A stretch of DNA of 64,000 bases from Winogradskya humida (GCF_016862215.1 NZ_BOMN01000056.1:19343-83342); one strand, 5' to 3'. Numbered from the stretch's first letter, positions 17,179 to 26,594 are shown. Notes: generated from the letters alone by a model not told the origin. Program-made: numbers and translations.

Positions 17179-17237
17179 ACAACGAAGGTCACGAACTTGT
17201 CTGCGTGAATCTCCGGTGACTCTGGGTTTCTGATCCG

Positions 17238-17756
17238 CTATGACTCGCGCCATTGGGCACCCAGGGCGCTGGTGGCCTTGATCAATCCGGCCGGTTCCCT
17301 GGCCGCGGGCCAGATCTGCAGCAGGTAGTCCTCGACCGGGGCGTCGGGCAGCCGAGCCTCGCCCTCATCGCGGTGACGACCGGCGACCCGCAGCAGGTAG
17401 CGGCCCGGCTCGGCGCCGGTGGCAAGCTCCCTGTCGGGGCGGGGATCGACGTCGGCACCGAGAAGGCGAACCGGCCCGCCCGGCCAGGAGATCTCCACCT
17501 CGGCGGCGTCCTGCCAATCCGCCGGTGCCGGTGCAGGCGGTTCAGCGGCCCAGAGCTCGGCGACGACATGCACCTCGTCGTCCCGTGCACCGGTGACGAT
17601 CACCGCCACCGTGCCGTCGCCTTCGGACACGGCGGTGACCAGACCGTTCTCGTACGGCCGCTCGACGCTTCCCGGCTCGGCGGTGGCATCACCGATGGTG
17701 AGCACGTTGTACTCCACCTCGATCGATGCGTCGACCCGGCTCAACGGCGTACCCAT
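17238..17756 (-). CDS. Hypothetical protein, unknown function
   Basis: A 172-residue soluble protein with no recognised domain. The chain is rich in beta-type segments (GTVAVIVTGARDDEVHVVAEL, then GRYLLRVAGRHRDEG) and may be an immunity-like or small beta-sandwich protein, but nothing in it settles this. The ATG at 17756 follows GGAGAGGGG, which makes it better than the frame's earlier start. A 16-bp-stem hairpin separates it from the upstream nuclease gene. Confidence 0.6.
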   Translation of the reverse strand: MGTPLSRVDASIEVEYNVLTIGDATAEPGSVERPYENGLVTAVSEGDGTVAVIVTGARDDEVHVVAELWAAEPPAPAPADWQDAAEVEISWPGGPVRLLGADVDPRPDRELATGAEPGRYLLRVAGRHRDEGEARLPDAPVEDYLLQIWPAAREPAGLIKATSALGAQWRES

Positions 17757-17775
17757 CACAGCACCCCTCTCCGGT

Positions 17776-17810
17776 CGATGGTGACCGCCTGTCACAGGCG
17801 GTCACCATCG
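17776..17810 (-). terminator. Strong hairpin terminator after the nuclease gene
   Basis: A perfect 16-bp stem with a TCA loop (arms 17776-17791 and 17795-17810; inner arm GGTGACCGCCTG). It lies 8 bp past the stop of the minus-strand gene ending at 17818. No T-tract follows, as is common for actinobacterial terminators. Confidence 0.7.
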
Positions 17811-17817
17811 GTCGATG

Positions 17818-19286
17818 TTACGGCTGGACCCAGATGAAGAACGGATCGTTGTCGAGGACGCGGTTGGTGCGGTAGAAGCCGCCCAGCAGCGAGCCGCCGA
17901 CGCTGTTCTCCCTGGCCGGGAGCATGCACGACGACCAGCCGGTCGGGCCGGTCACGCCGGTCGGCACATTCCACGCCGGGTCTATCTCACACCAATCGGT
18001 GTTCGGCGGGGCGAAGGTGCGGGCGGTGCCCGTCGGAGGCTGAGCCGGGCCCTGCTTGGTGGATCGGGGCGGATACTCGTCGCAGGACCTGCCTTCCGGC
18101 CGAACCCATACGCGCGGGCAGGCCGTGTCGCCGTTGAGACGCTTCTGCACGGTGTCGACGAGCCGCCGCAGCGGCGTCCCCGTGGGGTACGCCCCTGGCA
18201 GACCGCTCTGCTGAGCAGCCTCGACGTGCGTTGCCAGCCTCCCGAACTGGCCGCCTTTGGAGTAGGTCATCACCGGTACGTAGCCGTAGAACACACAACC
18301 GGCTCCCGGCGTTGCCAACGGGCCCGCTTCCGGATCGTTCCAGTCGTTACCGTCATCGGTGAACGCGTTGTCGCACCGGATCTGCGGCGGTCCGACCTCG
18401 CGCGGATCGGACGGCAGGGTGCCGGGGCACTGCATCCGGTATTCCCAGTGGGGGTTGCTGTAGCCGATGTCGCCCGGCTGGATCGCGGTCGAGTCCCCAG
18501 TAGGCCTCGCTCTCGTTGTCGACGCCGTTGCGGAACCAGCCCGGCTGCAGACCGGTGTCGCTCTCCGGCTTGCAGGCGCCCTCGCACCAGGAGATGCCGT
18601 AGACCTGCGCGAAGAAATCGAAATTCCCGTATCGCTCACTCCAGAACTTCCGCACCGCCAACTGGTAGGCGAACGTATCGATGTCGGCACTGGTGTAGCT
18701 GTAATTGGACTCCAGCGCCTCGGCCGTGCCGATATGCCGGCGTACGCCGTTCGTCTCGAGGTAGATCAGAACGGTCACCGACACGATCATGCAATTCTGC
18801 GTACGATTCCCCCACCACAAACCGTCCAGGGCGTGCTCGTAACAGAATACCGGCAGCGGCAGATGGTCCTGCACCTTGACGCCGTCCGCACGGGCTGCGG
18901 TCAGGGCGGCGGTGCGCTGCTCGGCGGTGAGGGCGGCACTCTTCGCGCGAGCCTCGTTCAGTGCGGACGCTCGGGCTGCGGCCTGCTCTCCCGAGGCTGC
19001 CCGGTTGACTGCCAGGCAGGTGTAGACGATCCTTCCTTGCAGCTCAGCCGGTGCTTCGGGGCCGGCCGGCCCCGTTTTGGCGGCCTTCTTCTTCAGCGCT
19101 GCGTCGGAACAGTCGTCCGCCGCCTTCGGTGTGCCGGTAGCGGTCTCCGCCGGCGGCGACCGGCGGATCAGCGGTCGGCATCGCCGCACCGGCGGCCGCT
19201 GGGACGGCGAGTGCCGCCGTGGTGAGCGTCGCGGTGACCAGCAGAGAAAGGCCTGCCAGCCGGGACCGCGGGTTGAATATCGTCAT
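17818..19286 (-). pseudogene. Secreted NucA/NucB-type nuclease gene with two frameshifts
   Basis: Three reading frames join into one protein of about 488 residues. ATG 19286 follows GGAGGGG and begins a Sec signal peptide (RLAGLSLLVTATLTTAALAV). Near 19165 the frame shifts into a 200-residue middle domain (VYTCLAVNRAASG, QPGWFRNGVDNESEAYWG). Near 18497 it shifts again into DSTAIQPGDIGYSNPHW and the C-terminal domain. That domain carries SCDEYP, ARENSVGGSLLGGFY and NRVLDNDPFFI, the pattern of NucA/NucB DNases. Both breaks are repaired by removing one G from a G-run, so either the gene is inactivated or the two positions are sequencing errors. All other parts look under coding constraint. Confidence 0.75.
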
Positions 19287-19873
19287 GTCCCCTCCATGAG
19301 GCGGAAGACGTGACACAGAAAGCCGGGCGCCCCACATTGTCACGCCTGCGGCCCAAACGGAAGGCGCTCACCTATAGACGTCCGTCATTTAGTACAAGAA
19401 CTGACAGCGATTCACGTTGGCGACTGAAAACGTTTCTGGATCTGCTGAAAAGCAGCGGCTGAAATTGACCTTTCCGGTCAGCCCGGTCCCCGCCCGGCTC
19501 ACGCCTGACCCCCGCCCGGTCAGCCCGGTCCTCGCCCGGTCCCCGCTCGGTCCGCCCGACCCCCGCTCGGTCCGCCCGACCCCCGCTCGGTCCGCCCGAC
19601 CCCCGCTCGGTCAGCCCGACCCCCGCCCAGCTCGCGCCCGGTCCCCGCTCGGTCAGCCCGACCCCCGCCCAGCTCGCGCCCGGTCCCCGCTCGGTCCGCC
19701 CGACCCCCGCTCGGTCAGCCCGACCCCCCGCCCAGCTCGCGCCCGGTCCCCGCTCGGTCAGCTCGGTCAGCCCGTTCAGCCCGGGCGGGGCTGCGCGCTG
19801 CACTGTGGCGGGGGTGGTTGCCGGATCGGTAAAGCGGCCGTGCCGGTCGCCGGGCAGAGTGGGGCGGTCGTTG
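19287..19873. other. 587-bp intergenic region with minisatellite
   Basis: There is no convincing gene between the nuclease start and the tldE stop. The frames on both strands across 19372-19932 only translate the tandem repeat. The part next to the nuclease gene may hold its promoter: minus-strand TATAGG at 19371-19376 with TTGTAC 15 bp upstream, a weak match. Confidence 0.6.
19483..19785. repeat. Two-unit GC-rich minisatellite
   Basis: About 300 bp of tandem units. Unit A is 20 bp (CCCCGCTCGGTCCGCCCGAC, with a variant having TCAG). Unit B is 22 bp, beginning CCCCGCCCAG and ending CGCGCCCGGT. Four A units run from 19541 to 19620, then A and B units alternate irregularly (B A B A A B A). Degenerate copies flank the array. 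No protein motif is encoded on either strand. Confidence 0.85.
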
Positions 19874-21256
19874 TCAGCCGGAGGCGTTGCCGGTCAGGTT
19901 CCAGGAGGCGAGGTGGACGGCCGGGGCCGTGAAGCGGACGCCTGCCCAGCGGTCCGGCAGGGCGACCGATTCCGTGCCGACGGCCAGGACCGCACCGGGG
20001 CCGAGGGCCTGCGGGTAGGACTGGGTGAAGCGCATGTTGCCCACCGCCGTGGTCACCTGGCCGTCCTCGACGAGCCAGACGCCGTTGCGGGTGAGGCCGG
20101 TGATGACGAGGCTCTTCTGGTCGAGGACGCGGGTGTACCAGAAGTCGGTGATCAGCAGCCCGCGCCACATCCCCGACACCAGCGCGCGGGCGCTCGACGC
20201 CGTCGGCCCCGTTCCGTCGTCGCCCTTTACGGCGGGGGCGTCACCGGAGCCGGCGGCGAGCTGGAGGTTGACGGCGATCGGGCCCCAGGAGCGGGAGGCG
20301 GCCGAGGCGTGGCCCGTGGAGATGGTGCCGGCTTCGGCGGCTGAGGTGCGGTCGTGGCTCACCGCGCGGGTGGTGCCGCCGTCGATCAGGGTGAGGCTGT
20401 CCCGGGGGGTGCCTTCCAGGTCGAACGGGAGGACCGTGCCGAGCGGCTCGTCGGTGATGGTGATCTTCTCGTCGAACTGCTGGGTGCCGAGCTGGGCGAA
20501 GGACTGGTGCTGGGCGAAGGCCTTGCCGTTGAAGCCGAACGTCGCCAGGTTGCTGAGCAGGTCGGAGACGGCGGTGGGCTCGAGCACGACCTCGTAACGG
20601 CCGGGCGGGAGCTCGATGGCGCGGCCGGCGGCGCGGGCCTTGGCGGCGGCGCGGGCGCCCATGGGGGCTCCCCGGAGGTCGGACAGGCGGCCGCTGGCGT
20701 GCCGGGACACCCCGTCGGCGCCGTCGAGCCGGGCGATGCCGTCCATGGCCGCCTCGGCTGTGCGGCCCTGGGCGGAGTGCCCGGCGGTGCTGGCGAATCC
20801 GCCGGAGGTGTAGCTGGTGCGGCAGAATCCGGCGGTTTCCAGGCCTCCGGCGGCGTCGACGAAGTCCCGGACCCGGTCTGCGCGCTCCTGGGGGGAGGCA
20901 GCCGCGGTGGCCTCGTCGAATCCGGCGTCCGGGCGGAGCTCGGCCGCCGCGGTGAGGCCCGGCCAGGTGACGTCGGGCGGCGACAGGCGGGCCGCGGCGA
21001 TCGTCCGCTCCACCAGGGACTCGAGGCCGTTGATGCCGGTCACCGTGGTGGAGCCGCCCGCCGTCCGGCCGTCGAGGTGCAGCCGCAGCCGCACCGTCGT
21101 GGTGGCCTCGGCGACGTTCTGGTGGATCGCCGAGTTGGCGAACCGGGTCAGCGCGTCGGCCGAGTGCACGGCGACGACCTCCGCCTCGGCGCCGGGGCCG
21201 GCGACGCGCCGGACCAGCTCGACGACGCGTCCGGCCAGGTCCAGCTCGGCGCTCAT
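19874..21256 (-). CDS. tldE: TldE/PmbA-like metalloprotease partner
   Basis: A 460-residue TldE (PmbA) homologue, the non-catalytic partner of TldD in a heterodimeric peptide-degrading protease. It lacks the HExxxH zinc motif, as expected. Family segments include RFANSAIHQNVAEATTTVR near the N-terminus, ELPPGRYEVVLEPTAVSDLL in the middle and LLITDFWYTRVLDQKSLVITGLTRNG near the end. The ATG at 21256 overlaps the tldD stop (ATGA). The pair is known for maturing some RiPPs and degrading unfolded peptides. No precursor peptide gene is visible here. Confidence 0.9.
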   Translation of the reverse strand: MSAELDLAGRVVELVRRVAGPGAEAEVVAVHSADALTRFANSAIHQNVAEATTTVRLRLHLDGRTAGGSTTVTGINGLESLVERTIAAARLSPPDVTWPGLTAAAELRPDAGFDEATAAASPQERADRVRDFVDAAGGLETAGFCRTSYTSGGFASTAGHSAQGRTAEAAMDGIARLDGADGVSRHASGRLSDLRGAPMGARAAAKARAAGRAIELPPGRYEVVLEPTAVSDLLSNLATFGFNGKAFAQHQSFAQLGTQQFDEKITITDEPLGTVLPFDLEGTPRDSLTLIDGGTTRAVSHDRTSAAEAGTISTGHASAASRSWGPIAVNLQLAAGSGDAPAVKGDDGTGPTASSARALVSGMWRGLLITDFWYTRVLDQKSLVITGLTRNGVWLVEDGQVTTAVGNMRFTQSYPQALGPGAVLAVGTESVALPDRWAGVRFTAPAVHLASWNLTGNASG

Positions 21257-22695
21257 CCGCGGACTCCTACTCGTACGTTGGTGAAGCGGGCCGGGGCCGC
21301 GGGGTGACCGGTGTGCCCGATCTGACCCGGCTGGCCCTTGCCGCAGTTGGGCGTGCCCCAGGCGATGCTCTCGGAGGAGAGCATGTCCATCGACTGCCAG
21401 AACTTGGGGCCGATGCCGGTGTAGGTGGGGTTGCGCAGCATGCGGCCGCGCCTGCCGTTCTTGATCTCGTAGCCGATCTCGCAGCCGAACTGGAAGTTGA
21501 GCCGCTTGTCGTCGATGGACCAGGAGCGGTTGATGTCCATGAGGATGCCGTCGTCGGTGGCCGCGATGATCTCGTCGAGGGTGTGCGGGCCGGGCTCGAG
21601 GCCGACGTTGGTCATCCGGACCATGGGCAGCCGGGCCCAGCCGTCGGAGCGGACGCTGCCCGCGTAGTCGAGGCCCGCCATCGCCGCCGAGTCGCGGCCG
21701 GCGAGGACACCCACCCAGATGCCGTTGCGGACCGCGTCGCGCCGGGCGGCGGGGGAGCCCTCGTCGTCGTAGCCGAAGCTGCCCAGCGCACCCGGGATCG
21801 TCGGGTCGATGGTGATGTTCATCAGCTCGGAGCCGTAGCGCAGGCTGCCCAGCTGGTTGAGGTCGAGCCAGGAGGTGCCGGCGAACGCGGCCTCCCAGCC
21901 GAGGATGCGGTCGAGCTCGATGGCGTGGCCGACAGACTCGTGGATCTGCAGGGCGAGCTGTTCGCCGCCGAGGATCAGGGTGGTCTCGCCGGAGGGACAG
22001 AGCGGCGCGGTCAGCAGCTCGCGCGCCTCCTCGGCCATCCGGGCGGCGTTGTCGGTCAGCGCCAGCTCGTCGACGAGCTCCCAGCCGCGGGTGCCGTACT
22101 GACCTCGGTGGGACGGCCAGGACCGGCGCTGGATCTCGTTGTCGCCGTAGGCGCTGGCGGTGATGCCCGCGCCGCACTCCCGGATGTGCTGGTCGATGCG
22201 GTGGCCGTCGCTGGACGCGAACCACTTGCGGGTGTCCCAGATCTGGTAGATGCCCTCGGCCAGGTCGGCGCCGGCGTCGCGGGCCGCGGCCGTCGCCGCC
22301 ACCAGCAGGTCACCCTTGGTGGAGAGCGGCACCGACAGCGGGTCGATCTCGCAGGCGCTGGCCCAGCTCGCCGTCACCGCACCGGCCGGCACCAGGTCGA
22401 TCTTGGGACCGGGCATCCGGGCGCTGGCTGCCGCGATCTCCGCGGCCCGGCGACCCGCGGCGCGCGCCGCGGCGTCGGAGAGGTCGGGAACGGCGTAGAA
22501 ACCCCAGCTCGACCCGACCAGCGCGCGCACCCCGATGCCGGCGCTCTCGTCGGAGCTCAGGTCCTCGACCTCGCCGTCGCGGGCGCTCATCGTCTCGGTG
22601 CGGCGCAGCATGACCCGCGCGTCGGCATATCGGGCACCGGCGTCGAGTGCCGCCTGAACGGCAGCCCCCGCTTCGTCGAAGTGATCCACGCTCAT
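21253..22695 (-). CDS. tldD: TldD-like zinc metalloprotease
   Basis: A 480-residue TldD homologue. The catalytic HESVGH (HExxxH) in LALQIHESVGHAIELDRI is intact. Upstream, DARVMLRRTETMSARDGEVED is the usual TldD N-terminus, and the C-terminus ends with NPTYTGIGPKFWQSMD and PNCGKGQPGQ. The ATG at 22695 is chosen because it gives the family N-terminus, but only a weak Shine-Dalgarno precedes it. Complex formation with the overlapping tldE product is expected. Confidence 0.92.
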   Translation of the reverse strand: MSVDHFDEAGAAVQAALDAGARYADARVMLRRTETMSARDGEVEDLSSDESAGIGVRALVGSSWGFYAVPDLSDAAARAAGRRAAEIAAASARMPGPKIDLVPAGAVTASWASACEIDPLSVPLSTKGDLLVAATAAARDAGADLAEGIYQIWDTRKWFASSDGHRIDQHIRECGAGITASAYGDNEIQRRSWPSHRGQYGTRGWELVDELALTDNAARMAEEARELLTAPLCPSGETTLILGGEQLALQIHESVGHAIELDRILGWEAAFAGTSWLDLNQLGSLRYGSELMNITIDPTIPGALGSFGYDDEGSPAARRDAVRNGIWVGVLAGRDSAAMAGLDYAGSVRSDGWARLPMVRMTNVGLEPGPHTLDEIIAATDDGILMDINRSWSIDDKRLNFQFGCEIGYEIKNGRRGRMLRNPTYTGIGPKFWQSMDMLSSESIAWGTPNCGKGQPGQIGHTGHPAAPARFTNVRVGVRG

Positions 22696-22801
22696 GTTCC
22701 AAGGGTAGGGGAAGCGTCGGACATTTTTTGACTCATATGTGGTGCGGGGCGGCCGAACGGTACCGTCACGGGGAGATCGACATCCGGATCGAGGTGGGAG
22801 G

Positions 22802-24334
22802 ATGGCGACCGACCGCCTGCCCGCGCTCATTCTGCCCTACGGCCCGCACGCGCAGCTCGCGCTGCACGTGCACGACCTGACGATCCAGGGTCGCCAGGGG
22901 GAGACGTTGCGCGCCGCGGACGCCGCCGAGGGTGTGGCGACAGCGCTCGGCGATCTGCGTACGGTCCAATCGATCAAACTCGGCCGCATGTACGCCCTGA
23001 TCGCCCTCGGCCGCCTCCAGGAAGCGCTCACGGTGGGCGAGAGCATCACCATGGCCGGCCCGCGCAGCACCGACGCCAAGATCCTCGCCGACACCGCCGA
23101 GGTGCTGATCCGGATGGGCCGTGTCGACGAGGGCCTGCATCACCTGGCGCGCGCCATGGTCGTTCTCGAGACCGCTCCGCGGGGCAGCGTCCGCTACGTG
23201 TCGGCGATGTCGTCGCTCTGCGATGCGGCCCGCGTGGCCGAGCTCTTCGAGCTGGCCGACGAGTGTCTGCGCATCCCCGACGGCATCCTGGACTTCAGCG
23301 ACCTCTACCGCTCCTCCGCCGACCTTCAGCGAGCCGAGCTGCGCCTGGAATGGGGCCTGCGCCTGGAACAGGTCGGCCGCCCGGACGAGGCCACCCGCCT
23401 CTACGAGACCGCGGTGGTCCTGCTCGAACGCTGGGCGGCGCCCGACGCCCCGCTCTCCAACGCCCTGCTCGCGCTCGGCCTGGCCAAGACCGGCCGCCAC
23501 GACGAGGCCCTGAAGATCGTGCACTCGCTCCTGCTGCCGATGCGCCTCGACGGCCAGGACCACGAAGCCCGGTTGCTGCACCTGGCGCACGGCGTGGTGC
23601 TGCGCGACACCGGCGACCTGCCCGGTGCCCGGCGGGAGTTCGTGGCGGCGGACGAACTGGCCGTCCTCCCGGGCGAGCGGCTCATCTACCGCTACGAGCT
23701 TGCGGTCCTGGCCACGCTGGAGGTCCCCGGCGCGGCCGCCCGATCCATGCTCGCGGCCCTGCGCGGCCAGGTCGAGATGCTGTGGCGCCTCCGCCTGGAC
23801 CGCCGCATGATGCTGCAACAGGCCTACCGCCGCGTGGAGCTCGAAGCCGCCCGCAGCACCGCGGACCACGCGGCAACCTCCGACGCCCTCACCGGCCTGG
23901 GCAACCGCCGCATGTTCGACCGCCGCATGGCCTCGATGGCCGGCACCAGAGCCCTGCTCCTGATCGACGTCGACCGCTTCAAATCCATCAACGACGACTT
24001 CTCCCACGGAATCGGCGACCGCGTCCTCGCCGAGATCGCCGCCGTATTGCGCGCCCACTGCCGCCACGACGAGATCGCCATCCGCTTCGGCGGCGACGAA
24101 TTCGCCCTCTTCCTCACCACGGAAGAACCCGAATCCCGCCAGGCCGCCGAACGAATCCGCAAGGTCATCCTCGCGCGCGACTGGACCACCATCGCCCCGG
24201 GCCTGCGGGTCACCCTCAGCATGGGCCTGGCCGTCTGCCACCCCGGCGAATCCAGCGAAGACCTCTACACCAGAGCAGACGCCAATTTGTACGCGGCAAA
24301 GCGCGCCGGCCGTAACCGCCTGGCCGTCGCCTGA
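22802..24334 (+). CDS. TPR-like / GGDEF diguanylate cyclase
   Basis: A 510-residue cytoplasmic protein. Residues about 25-340 are helical repeats of the TPR type (GRPDEATRLYETAVVLLERW and similar). A GGDEF domain follows: LTGLGNRRMFDRR, then LIDVDRFKSINDDFSHGIGD, then RFGGDEFALF with GGDEF at 430-434. The catalytic motif is intact, so it should make c-di-GMP. The allosteric I-site reads R-H-D-E instead of R-x-x-D, so product inhibition may be weakened. The ATG at 22802 follows GGGAGG. No c-di-GMP receptor gene is adjacent. The exopolysaccharide operon at 52305 would be a natural downstream target. Confidence 0.87.
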   Translation: MATDRLPALILPYGPHAQLALHVHDLTIQGRQGETLRAADAAEGVATALGDLRTVQSIKLGRMYALIALGRLQEALTVGESITMAGPRSTDAKILADTAEVLIRMGRVDEGLHHLARAMVVLETAPRGSVRYVSAMSSLCDAARVAELFELADECLRIPDGILDFSDLYRSSADLQRAELRLEWGLRLEQVGRPDEATRLYETAVVLLERWAAPDAPLSNALLALGLAKTGRHDEALKIVHSLLLPMRLDGQDHEARLLHLAHGVVLRDTGDLPGARREFVAADELAVLPGERLIYRYELAVLATLEVPGAAARSMLAALRGQVEMLWRLRLDRRMMLQQAYRRVELEAARSTADHAATSDALTGLGNRRMFDRRMASMAGTRALLLIDVDRFKSINDDFSHGIGDRVLAEIAAVLRAHCRHDEIAIRFGGDEFALFLTTEEPESRQAAERIRKVILARDWTTIAPGLRVTLSMGLAVCHPGESSEDLYTRADANLYAAKRAGRNRLAVA

Positions 24335-24369
24335 CTCAGCCCGGCGGCAGCAAGGCAGCACGCCCCAGG

Positions 24370-24888
24370 TTAGAGGTTGAGGCCGGTGACGCGGACGAGT
24401 TGCATGACGGACTGTTCGACGTAGCCCTGGGCGGAGAGCATGTTGCTGTGGAGGAGGCCTCGCTCGGGGTCGGCGACCAGGTAGCAGGGGATGCGGGCCT
24501 GGGCGTACGCGTGCATCTTCAAGGTCCAGTCGACGGTCGTGCTCGCGGCTGAGGTGATTTCGCAGACGAGGCGGACCGAGGTGGCCTCCACCAGCGGGAT
24601 GTCCGGGTCGATGGTGCCGGCGATGATGAGGTCGGGGACGGCGATGCGACCGGGGCCGAGGCGGACGGGGACGCCGGTGATGACGTTGAGGTCGGCCCGG
24701 CCGGCTCGGAGGGCGTTGGCGAGGGCGTGGAGGATCATCTGGTGGCGGGGGGTGTCGCGGGGGCAGGTGAGGACGTTGCCGTCCCACAGCTCCGAGATGG
24801 CCGAGGTTTCGCCGAGCTGGAGGTAGTCGACTTCGGTCGTCGGCAGGGCTTCCATGGGCAGGCTGCGGCCGATCAGGGCTGACGTCAT
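24370..24888 (-). CDS. Uma2 family (DUF820) nuclease-like protein
   Basis: A 172-residue member of the Uma2/DUF820 family, a PD-(D/E)xK restriction-endonuclease-like fold that is abundant in cyanobacteria and actinobacteria. Visible are ISELWDGNVLTCPRDTPRH, the core VPDLIIAGTIDP, RLVCEITSAAS (the D...E-x pattern) and KMHAYAQARIPCYLVADPE. Function is unknown. A mobile-element or repair role has been suggested for the family. The ATG at 24888 overlaps the stop of the degenerate peptidase gene and has GGGAG 5 nt upstream. Confidence 0.83.
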   Translation of the reverse strand: MTSALIGRSLPMEALPTTEVDYLQLGETSAISELWDGNVLTCPRDTPRHQMILHALANALRAGRADLNVITGVPVRLGPGRIAVPDLIIAGTIDPDIPLVEATSVRLVCEITSAASTTVDWTLKMHAYAQARIPCYLVADPERGLLHSNMLSAQGYVEQSVMQLVRVTGLNL

Positions 24889-26594
24889 GCGCACTCCCGG
24901 GTGACAAACTCAACTTCCACGGACAAATCACCAGATATAGGTACGGTGAGCAGCGCCGGACCCGCAGGCCCCGCGATGTGATGCTCGTAGATTTCGGGGT
25001 TGTCGGTGCGCGAACCGAGATACCGCTCGGCGTACGCGGGCGGCAGGCCGGCCCAGTCGAGCACCGGATCGCGGGCGACGCCGCAGCGGAAGACGTCGGG
25101 GCGGCGCTGCACGGCCAGGGCTGCGAGCCAGCCGCCGAGGCCGGTGCCGCGGATCGCCACGCGGTCCAGGTCGAGGTCGGGGTGTTTGCCGGTGAGCGCG
25201 TGCAGCCCCTCGATCTGGTCGGTCAGGGCGACGTCGGCGAGCCGGCGGTAGACGACCTTTTCGAAACTGGGGGCCACTCCGGGCGTACCCCGGGAATCGA
25301 CACTGACCACGACGAAGCCGGCGTCGGCCCACCATTGTCTTTCCTGCCAGGCGGCAGGGTCCTGGATGACCTGCTGGCGGCCGGGGCCGTCGCCGAGCTC
25401 GACGAGGACGGGCAGGCGGGTGCCGTCGACGCGGCCCGTGGGGTAGAGCACGGCTGACGGCAGGCGGCGGTCCGTGACGCGTTCGAGGACGGGCTTCGGC
25501 GCGTACGGAAAAGGCGCCGGGGCCGACGGGAGCAGTTCGTTGTCGATCATCAGGAGGGCGCCACCGACGATCGCGTGGTGCCAGCCGGGCTCGGTGGTGA
25601 GCCGCCGGGACTTCGCGCCGCTGCCGCCGAGTGACGTGCGGATCGCGTAGATGTGCTGTTCCGCGGGCTCGCCCTCGGTGCCTTCGACGATCAGTTCCTG
25701 GGTGCCGCCGAGCACCCCCGCGACCCGCCGTACGTAGAGGCCGGGCGGGGTGAGCAGGCTGCCGTCGGCGAAGAGGCAGCGGGCGTCGAAGCCGTCGTGG
25801 GCGAGCTCGCCGCCGACCAGGACGCGACCGTCCGGCAGCAGCAGGGGAGTGCCGGGGATCGGCTCGACCCAGCGCGCGTCGGCCAGCTCGGCATGCACCT
25901 GGGTCTCGCCCGTACGCGTGTCGACGGAGAGCACCAGCCCGTGCTGCTGGCTGCGGCGGAGCACCGTGATCAGCGGGTTTCCGGAGGTCCAGCGCACGTC
26001 GGCCAGGTAGGGGTAGGTTTCGCGGTCCCAGTGCACGTCGACCCAGCCGCCGTACAGGTCCAGCAGGTGCAGGCTGACCGTGCCCGCGCTGCGTACGGCC
26101 AGGATGCGGCTGCCATCCGGAGACCACCACCAGCCACGGGTACGCCCGAACTCCGCAGCAGTGGCGTCCGCGGTGCCCCAGGCGACGCCCGGCTCCCCCG
26201 CGAGCAGTTGATCTCCCTCGGGCCCCGTCACCCGCAGCGCACCCGCCGGAGTCACATACCCGATATGCCCCCCATCGGGCGAGGGCTGCGGGTCGACGAC
26301 CGGCTCTGAAGCGCTGAAATCGCTGGTGGACCGCAGGGTGCCCGCCACCGCCCAGGCCAGCACGGACAAATCACTCGAGCCCGCGAAGCTGGTCACGGGT
26401 CCGGGGTCGATCTGGGTGATGTCGCCACTGTCAACCACGCGGACCCACAACGCCGGGTCCGGGTCGAAGGGCCCCGCTGAGCGCAGAAAAGCCACCCGAG
26501 CGCCGTCCCCGCCGACCGTCACGGCGTGGGGTGCGCCGAAGCGGAACCGGCCGGTGCGGGCGGCGAGTTCGGGATACTCCACGCCGCTTAGCAT
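24885..26594 (-). CDS. S9 (DPP-IV-like) peptidase homologue, truncated, catalytic residues missing
   Basis: A 569-residue protein with an N-terminal DPP-IV-type beta-propeller (WWWSPDGSRILAVRSAG, HWDRETYPYLADVRW) and an alpha/beta-hydrolase domain from about residue 350 (VVVSVDSRGTPG, QIEGLHALTGKHPDLDLDRV). The nucleophile elbow reads GTGLGG (483-488) where active enzymes have G-x-S-x-G-G, so the Ser is Gly485. The chain then stops about 60 residues later, before the catalytic Asp and His. The last 18 or so codons are AT-richer than the rest. It is likely a pseudoenzyme or a decaying gene truncated at the Uma2 boundary. Confidence 0.8.
   Translation of the reverse strand: MLSGVEYPELAARTGRFRFGAPHAVTVGGDGARVAFLRSAGPFDPDPALWVRVVDSGDITQIDPGPVTSFAGSSDLSVLAWAVAGTLRSTSDFSASEPVVDPQPSPDGGHIGYVTPAGALRVTGPEGDQLLAGEPGVAWGTADATAAEFGRTRGWWWSPDGSRILAVRSAGTVSLHLLDLYGGWVDVHWDRETYPYLADVRWTSGNPLITVLRRSQQHGLVLSVDTRTGETQVHAELADARWVEPIPGTPLLLPDGRVLVGGELAHDGFDARCLFADGSLLTPPGLYVRRVAGVLGGTQELIVEGTEGEPAEQHIYAIRTSLGGSGAKSRRLTTEPGWHHAIVGGALLMIDNELLPSAPAPFPYAPKPVLERVTDRRLPSAVLYPTGRVDGTRLPVLVELGDGPGRQQVIQDPAAWQERQWWADAGFVVVSVDSRGTPGVAPSFEKVVYRRLADVALTDQIEGLHALTGKHPDLDLDRVAIRGTGLGGWLAALAVQRRPDVFRCGVARDPVLDWAGLPPAYAERYLGSRTDNPEIYEHHIAGPAGPALLTVPISGDLSVEVEFVTRECA

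Noticed and set aside
19372..19932. Open frames on both strands through the minisatellite
   Set aside because: They only translate the 20/22-bp repeats, have no ribosome binding site and no homologous-looking domain.
19874..22695. RiPP biosynthesis cluster around tldD/tldE
   Set aside because: No precursor peptide, cyclase or transporter gene is adjacent; the pair is more likely housekeeping.
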